Below, one piece after another: positions 57,242 through 64,000 of a DNA stretch of 64,000 nt. The translations under genes and the position numbers were made by a program. Below the pieces are notes generated by a model. That model saw only the letters and a list, made by a program, of their open reading frames with translations. It was not told the DNA's origin and did not search any database. The first letter of the stretch is position 1, and the number at the start of each line of letters is the position of its first letter. Origin of the DNA: Gammaproteobacteria bacterium (GTDB lineage Bacteria > Pseudomonadota > Gammaproteobacteria > Pseudomonadales > Balneatricaceae); the NCBI GenBank assembly GCA_030748435.1, contig JASMLZ010000018.1, positions 1 through 64,000 of the forward strand, given 5' to 3'.

Positions 57242-58023
57242 TACAGGCCTCCAAACATCAATGCTGTCAAAATAAAATCAAAACCCAATATCAGTAAAGA
57301 AGAGTACACCACAGTGCGAGTGGTTGCTGCACTGATACCTTGCGATGTAGGTATACAATGATAACCCTGATAAAGTGCGGTCCAAGTAACCAATATGGCA
57401 AACACAACAGCTTTTATCAAACCATTGACTATATCATCAATAAAGCTAACAGCAGCCTGCATATTGCCCCAATAAGCACCACTATGCACACCCAACCATT
57501 CCACCGCCACCAGATGGCCACCGTAAACGCCCACCAAATTAAAGATGATTACCAATATTGGCAAAGCCAGCACTCCGGCAATAAACCGCGGCGCAACAAT
57601 GCGATGCAATGGATCAACACCAAACATCTCCAGACTGGCCAACTGCTCAGTAGCCTTCATTAAACCCAGTTCTGCTGTTAATGCTGAACCCGCGCGACCA
57701 GCAAATAGCAAAGCCGCCACCACCGGTGCTAACTCACGCACCAGAGTCAAGGCCACCATCTGGCCGACTGCCTGCTCAGAACCATAATCCACCAGCAAGG
57801 TATAGCCCTGCAGAGCCAGTACCATACCAATAAATGCTGCCGATACCAGCATAATAATTAACGACTGCACACCTACCACATACAATTGTTGTAGCAGGCG
57901 CTGCAAGCCTTGACGACCAGGCAACACCAGTAGTGACTGCAGGAGCATAAACAGGGCTCCTCCCAAACCGGCCAAACGGCACAAAACCCATTGCCCAATA
58001 AGCTGCAATTGCTTGCATAACAT
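57241..58023 (-). CDS. mlaE: Phospholipid ABC transporter permease MlaE
   Basis: A 260-residue membrane protein of the MlaE/DUF140 family with about five transmembrane helices. Conserved blocks include VVAALLFAGRAGSALTAELGLMKATEQ (split at about 109-135) and LEMFGVDPLHRIVAPRF. It forms the MlaFED core that moves phospholipids between membranes. It starts 1 nt after the mlaF stop. Confidence 0.96.
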   Translation of the reverse strand: MLCKQLQLIGQWVLCRLAGLGGALFMLLQSLLVLPGRQGLQRLLQQLYVVGVQSLIIMLVSAAFIGMVLALQGYTLLVDYGSEQAVGQMVALTLVRELAPVVAALLFAGRAGSALTAELGLMKATEQLASLEMFGVDPLHRIVAPRFIAGVLALPILVIIFNLVGVYGGHLVAVEWLGVHSGAYWGNMQAAVSFIDDIVNGLIKAVVFAILVTWTALYQGYHCIPTSQGISAATTRTVVYSSLLILGFDFILTALMFGGL

Positions 58024-58024
58024 G

Positions 58025-58879
58025 CTATTTCAACTCCTGATGATCGGTCATAACACTGGTCTGAATATGCGACCTGGCTGTCGCCGTACGCATTTCAGTT
58101 ATCAATTCCGGTGCTGGATAATGGAACGGCACTGCGCCATCAGCCTGACCATGCATAAACTGGTACACCATCGGGTCTGTGCTCTTTAATAAAGCCTCTG
58201 GGGAGCCTTGAGCCAACACACCTGCGCCGCCCAGCAGGATCACCTCATCAGCAATAGCACAGGCCTCCACTATGTCATGAGAGATCAGCACACTGGTCAT
58301 TTGCAGGCTATCATTCAGAGCGCGGATCAAGCGTTGTAAAACGGCCAGAGCAATGGGATCCTGACCCGCGAAAGGCTCATCATAGAGCACCAGTTCCGGC
58401 TCCATGGCAATCGCTCTTGCCAAGGCCACGCGCCGCGCCATACCACCTGACAGCTCAGCTGGCATCAGATACCTTGCACCACGCAAACCAACCGCTTCAA
58501 GCCTTAACAAAACCTTGTCATGCAACTCATCTGCAGTCATGCTGCCATGTTCGCGCAAAGGAAAAGCCACATTTTCAAAGACATTCAAATCAGTAAATAA
58601 AGCACCGCTTTGAAATAGCACTCCCATGCGCGCACGCAATTGTGTTAACTGCTCGCGATTCAGGCTATGCAATACCTGGTCAAATACCTTTACCTGACCC
58701 TGTTGTGGTATCAACTGACCACCAATCAAACGCAGCAGTGTCGTTTTACCACAACCACTTGGCCCCATTACAGCCGTGACACAACCACGCTTAATACCAA
58801 TATTGAGACCACTAAAAATAGACCGCGTTCCACGCGCAAAGTGTAAGTTACTCACCTCCACCACATTGGTCTTGGACAT
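58025..58879 (-). CDS. mlaF: Phospholipid ABC transporter ATPase MlaF
   Basis: At 284 residues from the ATG at 58879. Walker A GPSGCGKTTLLRLIG, signature LSGGMARRVALARAIA, Walker B PELVLYDEPFAGQDPI and switch His in LISHDIVEA. The tail of about 30 residues after the ATPase core corresponds to the C-terminal extension that in E. coli contacts MlaB and stabilises the dimer. It heads the minus-strand operon and is divergent from the cation exchanger gene. Confidence 0.96.
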   Translation of the reverse strand: MSKTNVVEVSNLHFARGTRSIFSGLNIGIKRGCVTAVMGPSGCGKTTLLRLIGGQLIPQQGQVKVFDQVLHSLNREQLTQLRARMGVLFQSGALFTDLNVFENVAFPLREHGSMTADELHDKVLLRLEAVGLRGARYLMPAELSGGMARRVALARAIAMEPELVLYDEPFAGQDPIALAVLQRLIRALNDSLQMTSVLISHDIVEACAIADEVILLGGAGVLAQGSPEALLKSTDPMVYQFMHGQADGAVPFHYPAPELITEMRTATARSHIQTSVMTDHQELK

Positions 58880-58910
58880 CTGCTTATCCCACTCTCCAAA
58901 TAGACTGCTG

Positions 58911-58929
58911 CAAGACCAAACTGGTCTTG
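58911..58929. promoter_or_regulatory. 8-bp inverted repeat in the mlaF/exchanger divergent region
   Basis: CAAGACCA at 58911-58918 and TGGTCTTG at 58922-58929, with a 3-nt spacer, lie in the 131-bp divergent intergenic region. It may be an operator or a leader hairpin for mlaF. No regulator is assigned. Confidence 0.35.
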
Positions 58930-59010
58930 AAAACATGTCGCAAGTTTAGCACTAATAGTGACTCCTGTGGTATTCTTGCGCCTATCCTGAATATTAATTT
59001 AACTTTCAAT

Positions 59011-59958
59011 ATGCTGCTCCCTGCATTTGCTGTTCTAGCAGGCCTGATTCTGCTTATTTGGAGTGCCGATCGATTTGTCGATGGCGCCTCCGCCACCGCC
59101 TACCACCTTGGCATGTCACCAATGTTAATTGGCCTTACCATTATCGCTTTTGGCACTTCTGCGCCAGAAATTTTGGTATCCGCCATGGCTTCCTTTAACC
59201 AGGCACCAGGCTTGGCTATTGGTAATGCTCTGGGCTCCAATATTGCCAATATTGCTCTGGTATTGGGCGCTACAGCCCTGATTGCGCCCTTACCTATCCG
59301 TGGCTCACTGGTGCGGACAGAATTGCCCATTCTAACAGTCGCTGCTATTACTGCTGGTATCTTACTATTGGATCGACACTTGGGCGTTATGGATGGTTTG
59401 ATCTTGCTCGCTGGACTGGTCGTATCTTTATTCCTGTTTAAACGTTATCAGGATCACCATAAAAACCGGCCAACCCAAAATATACCTGATATGACTTTGG
59501 GTCAAAGTATTATCTGGCTACTCATTGGTCTGGTAATATTGGCGTCCGGATCACGTATTTTAGTATGGGGGGCGACGGATATTGCCATTGGTCTGGGAGT
59601 AAGTGATCTGGTCATAGGCCTGACTATCGTCGCTTTTGGTACCAGTTTACCTGAACTGGCCGCATCTATCGCCAGTGCCCGTAAAGGCCAACACGCCATG
59701 GCTATTGGTAATATTATTGGCTCTAATATCTTTAATTTGCTAGCCGTTATGGCTCTGCCAGGGCTTATTTATCCCGCCAGCATCACTGCTGGCGCCCTAT
59801 GGCGTGATTATGGTCTGATGCTGGCACTAACGCTAATACTGTTTGGCATCGGCTTCCACGCCAGAAAAGGCGGCACCATTAACCGCTTGGTAGGACTGGT
59901 GCTGCTTTTGGTATATATTGCCTATATGCTGTTACTCTATTACCAGGCCCAAGGGTAA
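59011..59958 (+). CDS. yrbG: CaCA family sodium/calcium exchanger, YrbG-like
   Basis: At 315 residues from the ATG at 59011, an inner-membrane cation/Ca2+ antiporter with about ten helices. The two inverted alpha repeats are clear: FGTSAPEILVSAMAS with GNALGSNIANIALVLG (N-terminal half) and FGTSLPELAASIASA with GNIIGSNIFNLLAVMA (C-terminal half). Physiological ion specificity is not known with certainty. An alternative upstream start at 58927 would overlap the divergent promoter region and is unlikely. In E. coli this gene also precedes the kds-lpt genes. Confidence 0.93.
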   Translation: MLLPAFAVLAGLILLIWSADRFVDGASATAYHLGMSPMLIGLTIIAFGTSAPEILVSAMASFNQAPGLAIGNALGSNIANIALVLGATALIAPLPIRGSLVRTELPILTVAAITAGILLLDRHLGVMDGLILLAGLVVSLFLFKRYQDHHKNRPTQNIPDMTLGQSIIWLLIGLVILASGSRILVWGATDIAIGLGVSDLVIGLTIVAFGTSLPELAASIASARKGQHAMAIGNIIGSNIFNLLAVMALPGLIYPASITAGALWRDYGLMLALTLILFGIGFHARKGGTINRLVGLVLLLVYIAYMLLLYYQAQG

Positions 59959-60024
59959 GCGAACTATTACTGTCCTGGGAAGTCAAACAGTTATGCCAAG
60001 TAAAGCCTAATTAAGGTATATAAA

Positions 60025-60597
60025 ATGCTAACCCAAGTTAATCTAAAATGGCTATTAATAAACCTTTTGGCGGTATCGCTGCTAGTAGCTGGTTTATGGC
60101 TATGGCAACGACAGTTTGACAACACGCCGGCTCATGACACCCGAGGCTACACACCCGATTATTTTTTGCTGCAGGCTACCAGCATACAATATGATAAGGC
60201 TGGGCAACTAAGCAGTAAAATAAGTGGCCAACGCTTTGCCCATATTGTGGAATTTGCTACTACTGATATTGAAGCCCCGCGTTTCCAATTCTTCCAACCC
60301 AATACCGCGGCCTGGTTCGGGCGCGCTGACAGCGGCACGGTAATCGATTCCGGGGCTCAGATCAATCTTGATGGAAAAGTTTTTATTACTAATGGCCCAG
60401 CACCACAAAACCCTTTGAGCTTAATCACAGAAAGCCTTAGAATCTTACCCCAACAGAAGATGCTGATGGGACACCAAAAAACCACCATCCAAGGCCAACA
60501 AAGCCAATTGCAGAGCAATGGCCTGAAGTTACAAATGGACACGCAAATTCTAAACTTGTTGAGCCAGGTCCGTGGCCAACTGCAACCAGAGAACTAG
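60025..60597 (+). CDS. lptC: LPS export system protein LptC
   Basis: A 190-residue bitopic protein with one N-terminal transmembrane helix (about 10-27) and a periplasmic beta-jellyroll, with the LptC pattern DYFLLQATSIQYDKAGQLSSKI (split at about 45-66). It joins LptBFG to the LptA bridge. It begins 66 nt after the exchanger gene; the kdsD and kdsC genes usual at this spot are not present. lptA follows after 4 nt. Confidence 0.93.
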   Translation: MLTQVNLKWLLINLLAVSLLVAGLWLWQRQFDNTPAHDTRGYTPDYFLLQATSIQYDKAGQLSSKISGQRFAHIVEFATTDIEAPRFQFFQPNTAAWFGRADSGTVIDSGAQINLDGKVFITNGPAPQNPLSLITESLRILPQQKMLMGHQKTTIQGQQSQLQSNGLKLQMDTQILNLLSQVRGQLQPEN

Positions 60598-60601
60598 CTT
60601 T

Positions 60602-61114
60602 ATGTGGAAGAACCTATTATCACCTAATTTACTGCTGGCCAGCCTACTCACCTTTTCTGGTGTAGCAAGTGCTTTGGATAGTGACCGCAAGCAACCCGTG
60701 AGTCTAGAGGCTGACTCAGCGGTTATGGACGAAGCCAAGGGCCACCATATTTATTCTGGCAATGTGGTTGTGACTCAGGGTTCCATGATTATTCAGGCTG
60801 ACAGCATTGAAATATTCATGGATGCCAATAACAATATCGACCGCTTTCTTGCTAAAGGCAATAGCACAACACAAGCACATTTAAAGCAAACAGCTGAAAG
60901 TGACAAGAGCGTACTTGAGGCCTGGGCTGATGATTTGGTCTACAATGTAACCAAGGATGTTATTATCCTGACCGGCCAAGCTGCATTGCATCAGCATGGC
61001 AACCAGTTTAGTGGTGATAAAATCCACTACTCTGTAGCTGATGAGCAGGTGCAGGCCACTGCCAAGCCAAACACCAAACAACGTGTAAAAATGATATTTA
61101 ACCCGGGCAGCTAA
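60602..61114 (+). CDS. lptA: LPS export periplasmic bridge protein LptA
   Basis: At 170 residues from the ATG at 60602. A signal peptide ends near [10 protein letters not shown], followed by the OstA-like beta-jellyroll with [21 protein letters not shown] and [16 protein letters not shown], the usual LptA N-terminal repeats. It forms the filament carrying LPS across the periplasm. Length near E. coli LptA (185). A longer frame from 60572 would run through the lptC end. Confidence 0.95.
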   Translation: MWKNLLSPNLLLASLLTFSGVASALDSDRKQPVSLEADSAVMDEAKGHHIYSGNVVVTQGSMIIQADSIEIFMDANNNIDRFLAKGNSTTQAHLKQTAESDKSVLEAWADDLVYNVTKDVIILTGQAALHQHGNQFSGDKIHYSVADEQVQATAKPNTKQRVKMIFNPGS

Positions 61115-61118
61115 ATTC

Positions 61119-61844
61119 ATGTCTCACCTTGAAGCACGCAACCTGGCCAAAAGCTATAGCAAGCGAGCTATCGTAAAAGATGTCAATATTTCTGTAGAGT
61201 CGGGCCAGGTAGTTGGTTTACTTGGACCCAATGGGGCCGGTAAAACCACCTGTTTTTACATGATTGTTGGGCTGGTTAAAGCTGATAAAGGACGGGTGTT
61301 TATCGATGACAGGGATATCTCATCATTACCTATGCATGGCCGTGCTCAAGCAGGCATAGGCTACCTACCACAAGAAGCTTCAGTGTTTCGCAAGCTAAGT
61401 GTAGCTGACAATATTATGGCCATCCTGGAAACCCGACATGATCTGGATCGTCAGGCACGTGAAGCTAAATTGGCAAGTCTACTGAGTGAATTCAATATTG
61501 AACATATCTGTCACAGCCTTGGCATGAGTTTGTCAGGTGGTGAAAGGCGCCGCGTAGAAATAGCCAGAGCCTTGGCCAGCGACCCTCAATTTATTCTCTT
61601 GGATGAGCCTTTTGCCGGTGTTGACCCGATTTCTGTTGGCGATATTAAAAACATCATCAGCCATCTACGCGACAAGGGGATCGGGGTACTGATTACTGAC
61701 CACAATGTTAGGGAAACATTAGATATCTGTGACTTAGCCTATATCGTCAGTGAAGGCTATATTCTGGCCGCTGGCTCCAGCCATGAGATTTTAGCCAATC
61801 AGCAGGTAAAAGATGTATACTTGGGCAACAATTTCAGTCTCTAA
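61119..61844 (+). CDS. lptB: LPS export ABC ATPase LptB
   Basis: A 241-residue ATPase, the same length as in E. coli. Walker [17 protein letters not shown] (about 36-51), signature [16 protein letters not shown], Walker [20 protein letters not shown] and switch His in [11 protein letters not shown]. It powers LPS extraction from the inner membrane with LptFG, encoded elsewhere. It starts 4 nt after lptA. Confidence 0.98.
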   Translation: MSHLEARNLAKSYSKRAIVKDVNISVESGQVVGLLGPNGAGKTTCFYMIVGLVKADKGRVFIDDRDISSLPMHGRAQAGIGYLPQEASVFRKLSVADNIMAILETRHDLDRQAREAKLASLLSEFNIEHICHSLGMSLSGGERRRVEIARALASDPQFILLDEPFAGVDPISVGDIKNIISHLRDKGIGVLITDHNVRETLDICDLAYIVSEGYILAAGSSHEILANQQVKDVYLGNNFSL

Positions 61845-61871
61845 CCACTATTGGTTTGTTAAGTTCTAAGC

Positions 61872-63389
61872 ATGAAAGCTTCACTCCAGTTAAAAATGAA
61901 TCAGCAGTTGGCAATGACCCCCCAACTGCAACAGGCTATTCGTTTACTACAACTCTCAACGCTGGATTTACAACAGGAAATCCAGCAAGCTCTAGACAAT
62001 AATCCCATGCTGGAAGTAGAAGAAGATCTAGAGCCAACGAGTGAACCTGTAGCCAACCAAAGCGCAGCCAATAGCCTCAGTGATAACGACAATCAGGATA
62101 CCCATAAAGAAAAGCAGACTGATCATCTTGAAGATGAAAGCAAAATTGATAGTGATTGGCACGAAGACATCCCAGTTGAATTAGCTACTGACAGTGCCTG
62201 GGATGATGTTTTTCAAAACGTTGCTGGTTCGGGCTCTATTGCCGCCGGTGATGATTTTGACTTTGATAGCATCAATGGTGATACACCCGACTTGCAGTCA
62301 CATTTGCATTGGCAACTAAACCTGACACCCATGAGCGATCTGGATCGCTTTATCAGTACTAGCATTATTGACGCCATTGACGAACGTGGCTATTTAACCC
62401 AAAGTCATACAGAACTGTTAGAAGGTATTAATGGCAACCTCGCTGCCGTTGGCCTGGACACGCCAATTGAAATGGATGAACTAATGGCGGTCCTGCACCG
62501 TATTCAGCAGTTTGATCCGCTTGGTGTTGGTGCTCAGGATCTACGTGAGTGCCTGTTGATTCAACTACGCCAAATGCCCACAGATACAATTTTGCTGGAT
62601 GGTGCCATCACCATTGTTGACCAATATCTGGATATTTTGGGGAATCACGATTACAACCTGTTGCGGCGTCGTTCTGGTTACAAAGAAACCCAACTACAAA
62701 GCATTATTGAACTGATTACCAGCTTGCAACCAGAGCCGGGCGCCAAGGTAAATAACAGCCATGCAGAATATGTGATTCCGGATGTTATGGTCAGCAAGGT
62801 TAACAATATCTGGCGAGTAGAACTCAATCCTGATGCCTCCCCCAAAATCCGTATCAACCAAAATTATGCTGCTCTGGGCAAGTCAGCCAACGCCAGTGAT
62901 AGCCAGTTTATCAAGAATCACTTACAAGAGGCCAAATGGTTTCTCAAGAGTCTGGAAAGCCGTAATGATACCCTGCTAAAAGTTACAGGCCGTATATGTG
63001 AAGTGCAACAGGGCTTTTTGGAATACGGCGAAGAAGCTATGAAACCATTGGTTTTAGCGGAAATTGCCGAGCAGGTAGATATGCACGAGTCCACTATTTC
63101 CCGAGTGACCACACAAAAATATATTCATACGCCCAGAGGCATTTTTGAACTCAAGTATTTCTTTTCCAGCCATGTGGCTACCGCTAATGGTGGGGAAGCA
63201 TCCAGCACAGCCATCAGAGCCTTGATCAAAAAACTGATTGCCGCAGAACTGCCACGCAAGCCCCTTAGCGATAGCAAACTAACTGGCCTGTTGGAAGAAC
63301 AAGGCATTCAGGTAGCACGACGCACTGTTGCTAAGTATCGAGAAAGTATGAATATTCCCCCATCCAACGAACGCAAACGTCTAGCTTAA
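61872..63389 (+). CDS. rpoN: RNA polymerase sigma-54 factor
   Basis: A 505-residue sigma factor. Region I is Gln/Leu-rich (LQLKMNQQLAMTPQLQQAIR at the N-terminus), region II is a long acidic linker (about 50-130), then the core-binding domain, and the C-terminal DNA-binding region ending in the RpoN box ARRTVAKYR (about 482-490). It requires AAA+ activators and reads -24/-12 promoters, controlling nitrogen, motility and other functions. It follows lptB after 27 nt; ptsN follows after 10 nt. Confidence 0.98.
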   Translation: MKASLQLKMNQQLAMTPQLQQAIRLLQLSTLDLQQEIQQALDNNPMLEVEEDLEPTSEPVANQSAANSLSDNDNQDTHKEKQTDHLEDESKIDSDWHEDIPVELATDSAWDDVFQNVAGSGSIAAGDDFDFDSINGDTPDLQSHLHWQLNLTPMSDLDRFISTSIIDAIDERGYLTQSHTELLEGINGNLAAVGLDTPIEMDELMAVLHRIQQFDPLGVGAQDLRECLLIQLRQMPTDTILLDGAITIVDQYLDILGNHDYNLLRRRSGYKETQLQSIIELITSLQPEPGAKVNNSHAEYVIPDVMVSKVNNIWRVELNPDASPKIRINQNYAALGKSANASDSQFIKNHLQEAKWFLKSLESRNDTLLKVTGRICEVQQGFLEYGEEAMKPLVLAEIAEQVDMHESTISRVTTQKYIHTPRGIFELKYFFSSHVATANGGEASSTAIRALIKKLIAAELPRKPLSDSKLTGLLEEQGIQVARRTVAKYRESMNIPPSNERKRLA

Positions 63390-63399
63390 ACTTTTACTC

Positions 63400-63855
63400 A
63401 TGAATATTATCGACATCCTAACCCCAGAACACACCTTTAACGGCCTGGTGTGCAACAGTAAAAAACGTGCCTTGGAGGCCACCTCTGAATGGTTAGCCAA
63501 CACCATTCCTGATTTTGATGCCACGGAACTTTTTACCGCTTTAATTACCCGCGAAAAGCTTGGCAGCACCGGCTTTGGTGATGGCATTGCCATGCCTCAT
63601 TGTCGTCTGGCCAGCTGTCAGCAGGTAATTGGCGCCTTGGTAAAATTGGACAAGGGGGTAGACTTTGATGCTATTGACCGTCAGCCTGTGGATATCATGT
63701 TTGTGCTGCTGGTACCAAAAAATGCCACTAGCGAACACCTACAAGTGCTATCTACACTGGCAAGCCACTTTGGCCAAGAGGAATTTCGCACCCGTCTACG
63801 TGCTTGCAATAGCAACGCAGAGCTATTTGCTGCAGCCACCCGCGCACCCCACTAA
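63400..63855 (+). CDS. ptsN: PTS IIA-Ntr protein PtsN
   Basis: A 151-residue EIIA-type protein of the nitrogen phosphotransferase system. The phosphorylated histidine is His67 in FGDGIAMPHCRL, matching the family motif. It receives phosphate from NPr/EI-Ntr and regulates potassium and nitrogen responses. It follows rpoN directly; the hibernation factor gene hpf usual between them is missing. Confidence 0.96.
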   Translation: MNIIDILTPEHTFNGLVCNSKKRALEATSEWLANTIPDFDATELFTALITREKLGSTGFGDGIAMPHCRLASCQQVIGALVKLDKGVDFDAIDRQPVDIMFVLLVPKNATSEHLQVLSTLASHFGQEEFRTRLRACNSNAELFAAATRAPH

Positions 63856-64000
63856 TCGCCATTGGACAGACATCACCTTTAGGCATTATGCTAACGGGCT
63901 ATAAAGGCCAATACCCAGATTAACAAATCTGTGATTGGGAACGCATAACAGTAATTTATGGCTAACAAAATCAATAGATTGGAGATTATCGCGTCACCAG
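63856..64000 (+). other. Downstream of ptsN, window end
   Basis: 145 bases with no complete gene. An open frame begins with ATG at 63958 (MANKINRLEI...) and runs off the window edge, but it has no clear ribosome site and I do not recognise it; it does not look like the RapZ start expected here. Confidence 0.25.

Overview
The window is chromosomal DNA from a gammaproteobacterium, most likely a marine, Pseudomonas/Cellvibrio-like lineage. The basis is gene order: mutT, argJ, secA, lpxC, the whole division and cell-wall (dcw) cluster, mraZ, rnpB, rsmI, lpoA, yraN, diaA, dolP, sspB-sspA, petCBA, rpsI-rplM, zapE, a degS/algW-like protease, hisD-hisG, murA, ibaG, mla, lpt, rpoN and ptsN run in the order I recall from pseudomonads. 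Coding density is high, and no complete transposon, prophage or CRISPR array is visible. Genus and species cannot be read from the sequence.

Layout. (1) Bases 1-2834 look like a small island at the 3' end of a tRNA-Ser(GGA) gene. A perfect 39-bp repeat of the tRNA 3' end plus part of its terminator occurs at 1-39 and again at 2796-2834. Between the copies lie a winged-helix/nucleotidyltransferase gene pair that resembles a toxin-antitoxin module, with an operator-like palindrome on its promoter, and a Fic-domain AMP-transferase gene. No integrase is visible. (2) 3134-6268 holds a nitroreductase, QueF (queuosine synthesis) and a YadGH-type ABC exporter on the minus strand. (3) 6398-10866 holds an XdhC/MocA-type cofactor pair, a small winged-helix protein, and an MFS transporter with a roughly 300-residue repetitive soluble tail. 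(4) 10990-33907, all minus strand, carries mutT, argJ, secA, lpxC and the unbroken dcw operon (mraZ-rsmH-ftsL-ftsI-murE-murF-mraY-murD-ftsW-murG-murC-ddlB-ftsQ-ftsA-ftsZ), with recognisable MraZ boxes upstream of mraZ. (5) 34329-41217 holds a GntR regulator, a YgjP-type metallohydrolase, RNase P RNA, a REP-like repeat, rsmI, and the plus-strand run lpoA-yraN-diaA-dolP. (6) 41369-47125, minus strand, holds sspB-sspA, the cytochrome bc1 operon, rpsI-rplM and zapG. (7) 47376-52283 holds zapE, a Nif3-like gene, a DegS-type protease, cmoA and cmoB. (8) 52479-58879, minus strand, holds hisD-hisG-murA-ibaG and mlaCDEF. (9) 59011-63855, plus strand, holds a cation/calcium exchanger, lptC-lptA-lptB, rpoN and ptsN.

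How the genes fit together. Most of the window is envelope biology: precursor synthesis (murA, murC-G, mraY, ddlB), septal synthesis and division (ftsA/I/L/Q/W/Z, zapE, zapG), PBP activation (lpoA), outer-membrane lipid A and LPS (lpxC, lptABC), phospholipid trafficking (mla, dolP) and envelope stress sensing (degS-like). Housekeeping genes for secretion, respiration and translation are interleaved.

The departures from the expected order are the most informative part. mlaB is missing from the mla operon, kdsD/kdsC are missing before lptC, hpf is missing between rpoN and ptsN, and hisC is missing beside hisD where cmoAB and a REP-like element lie instead. The best candidates for something little described are the compact tRNA-Ser island with two nucleotide-transfer genes and the MFS protein with the helical-repeat tail.
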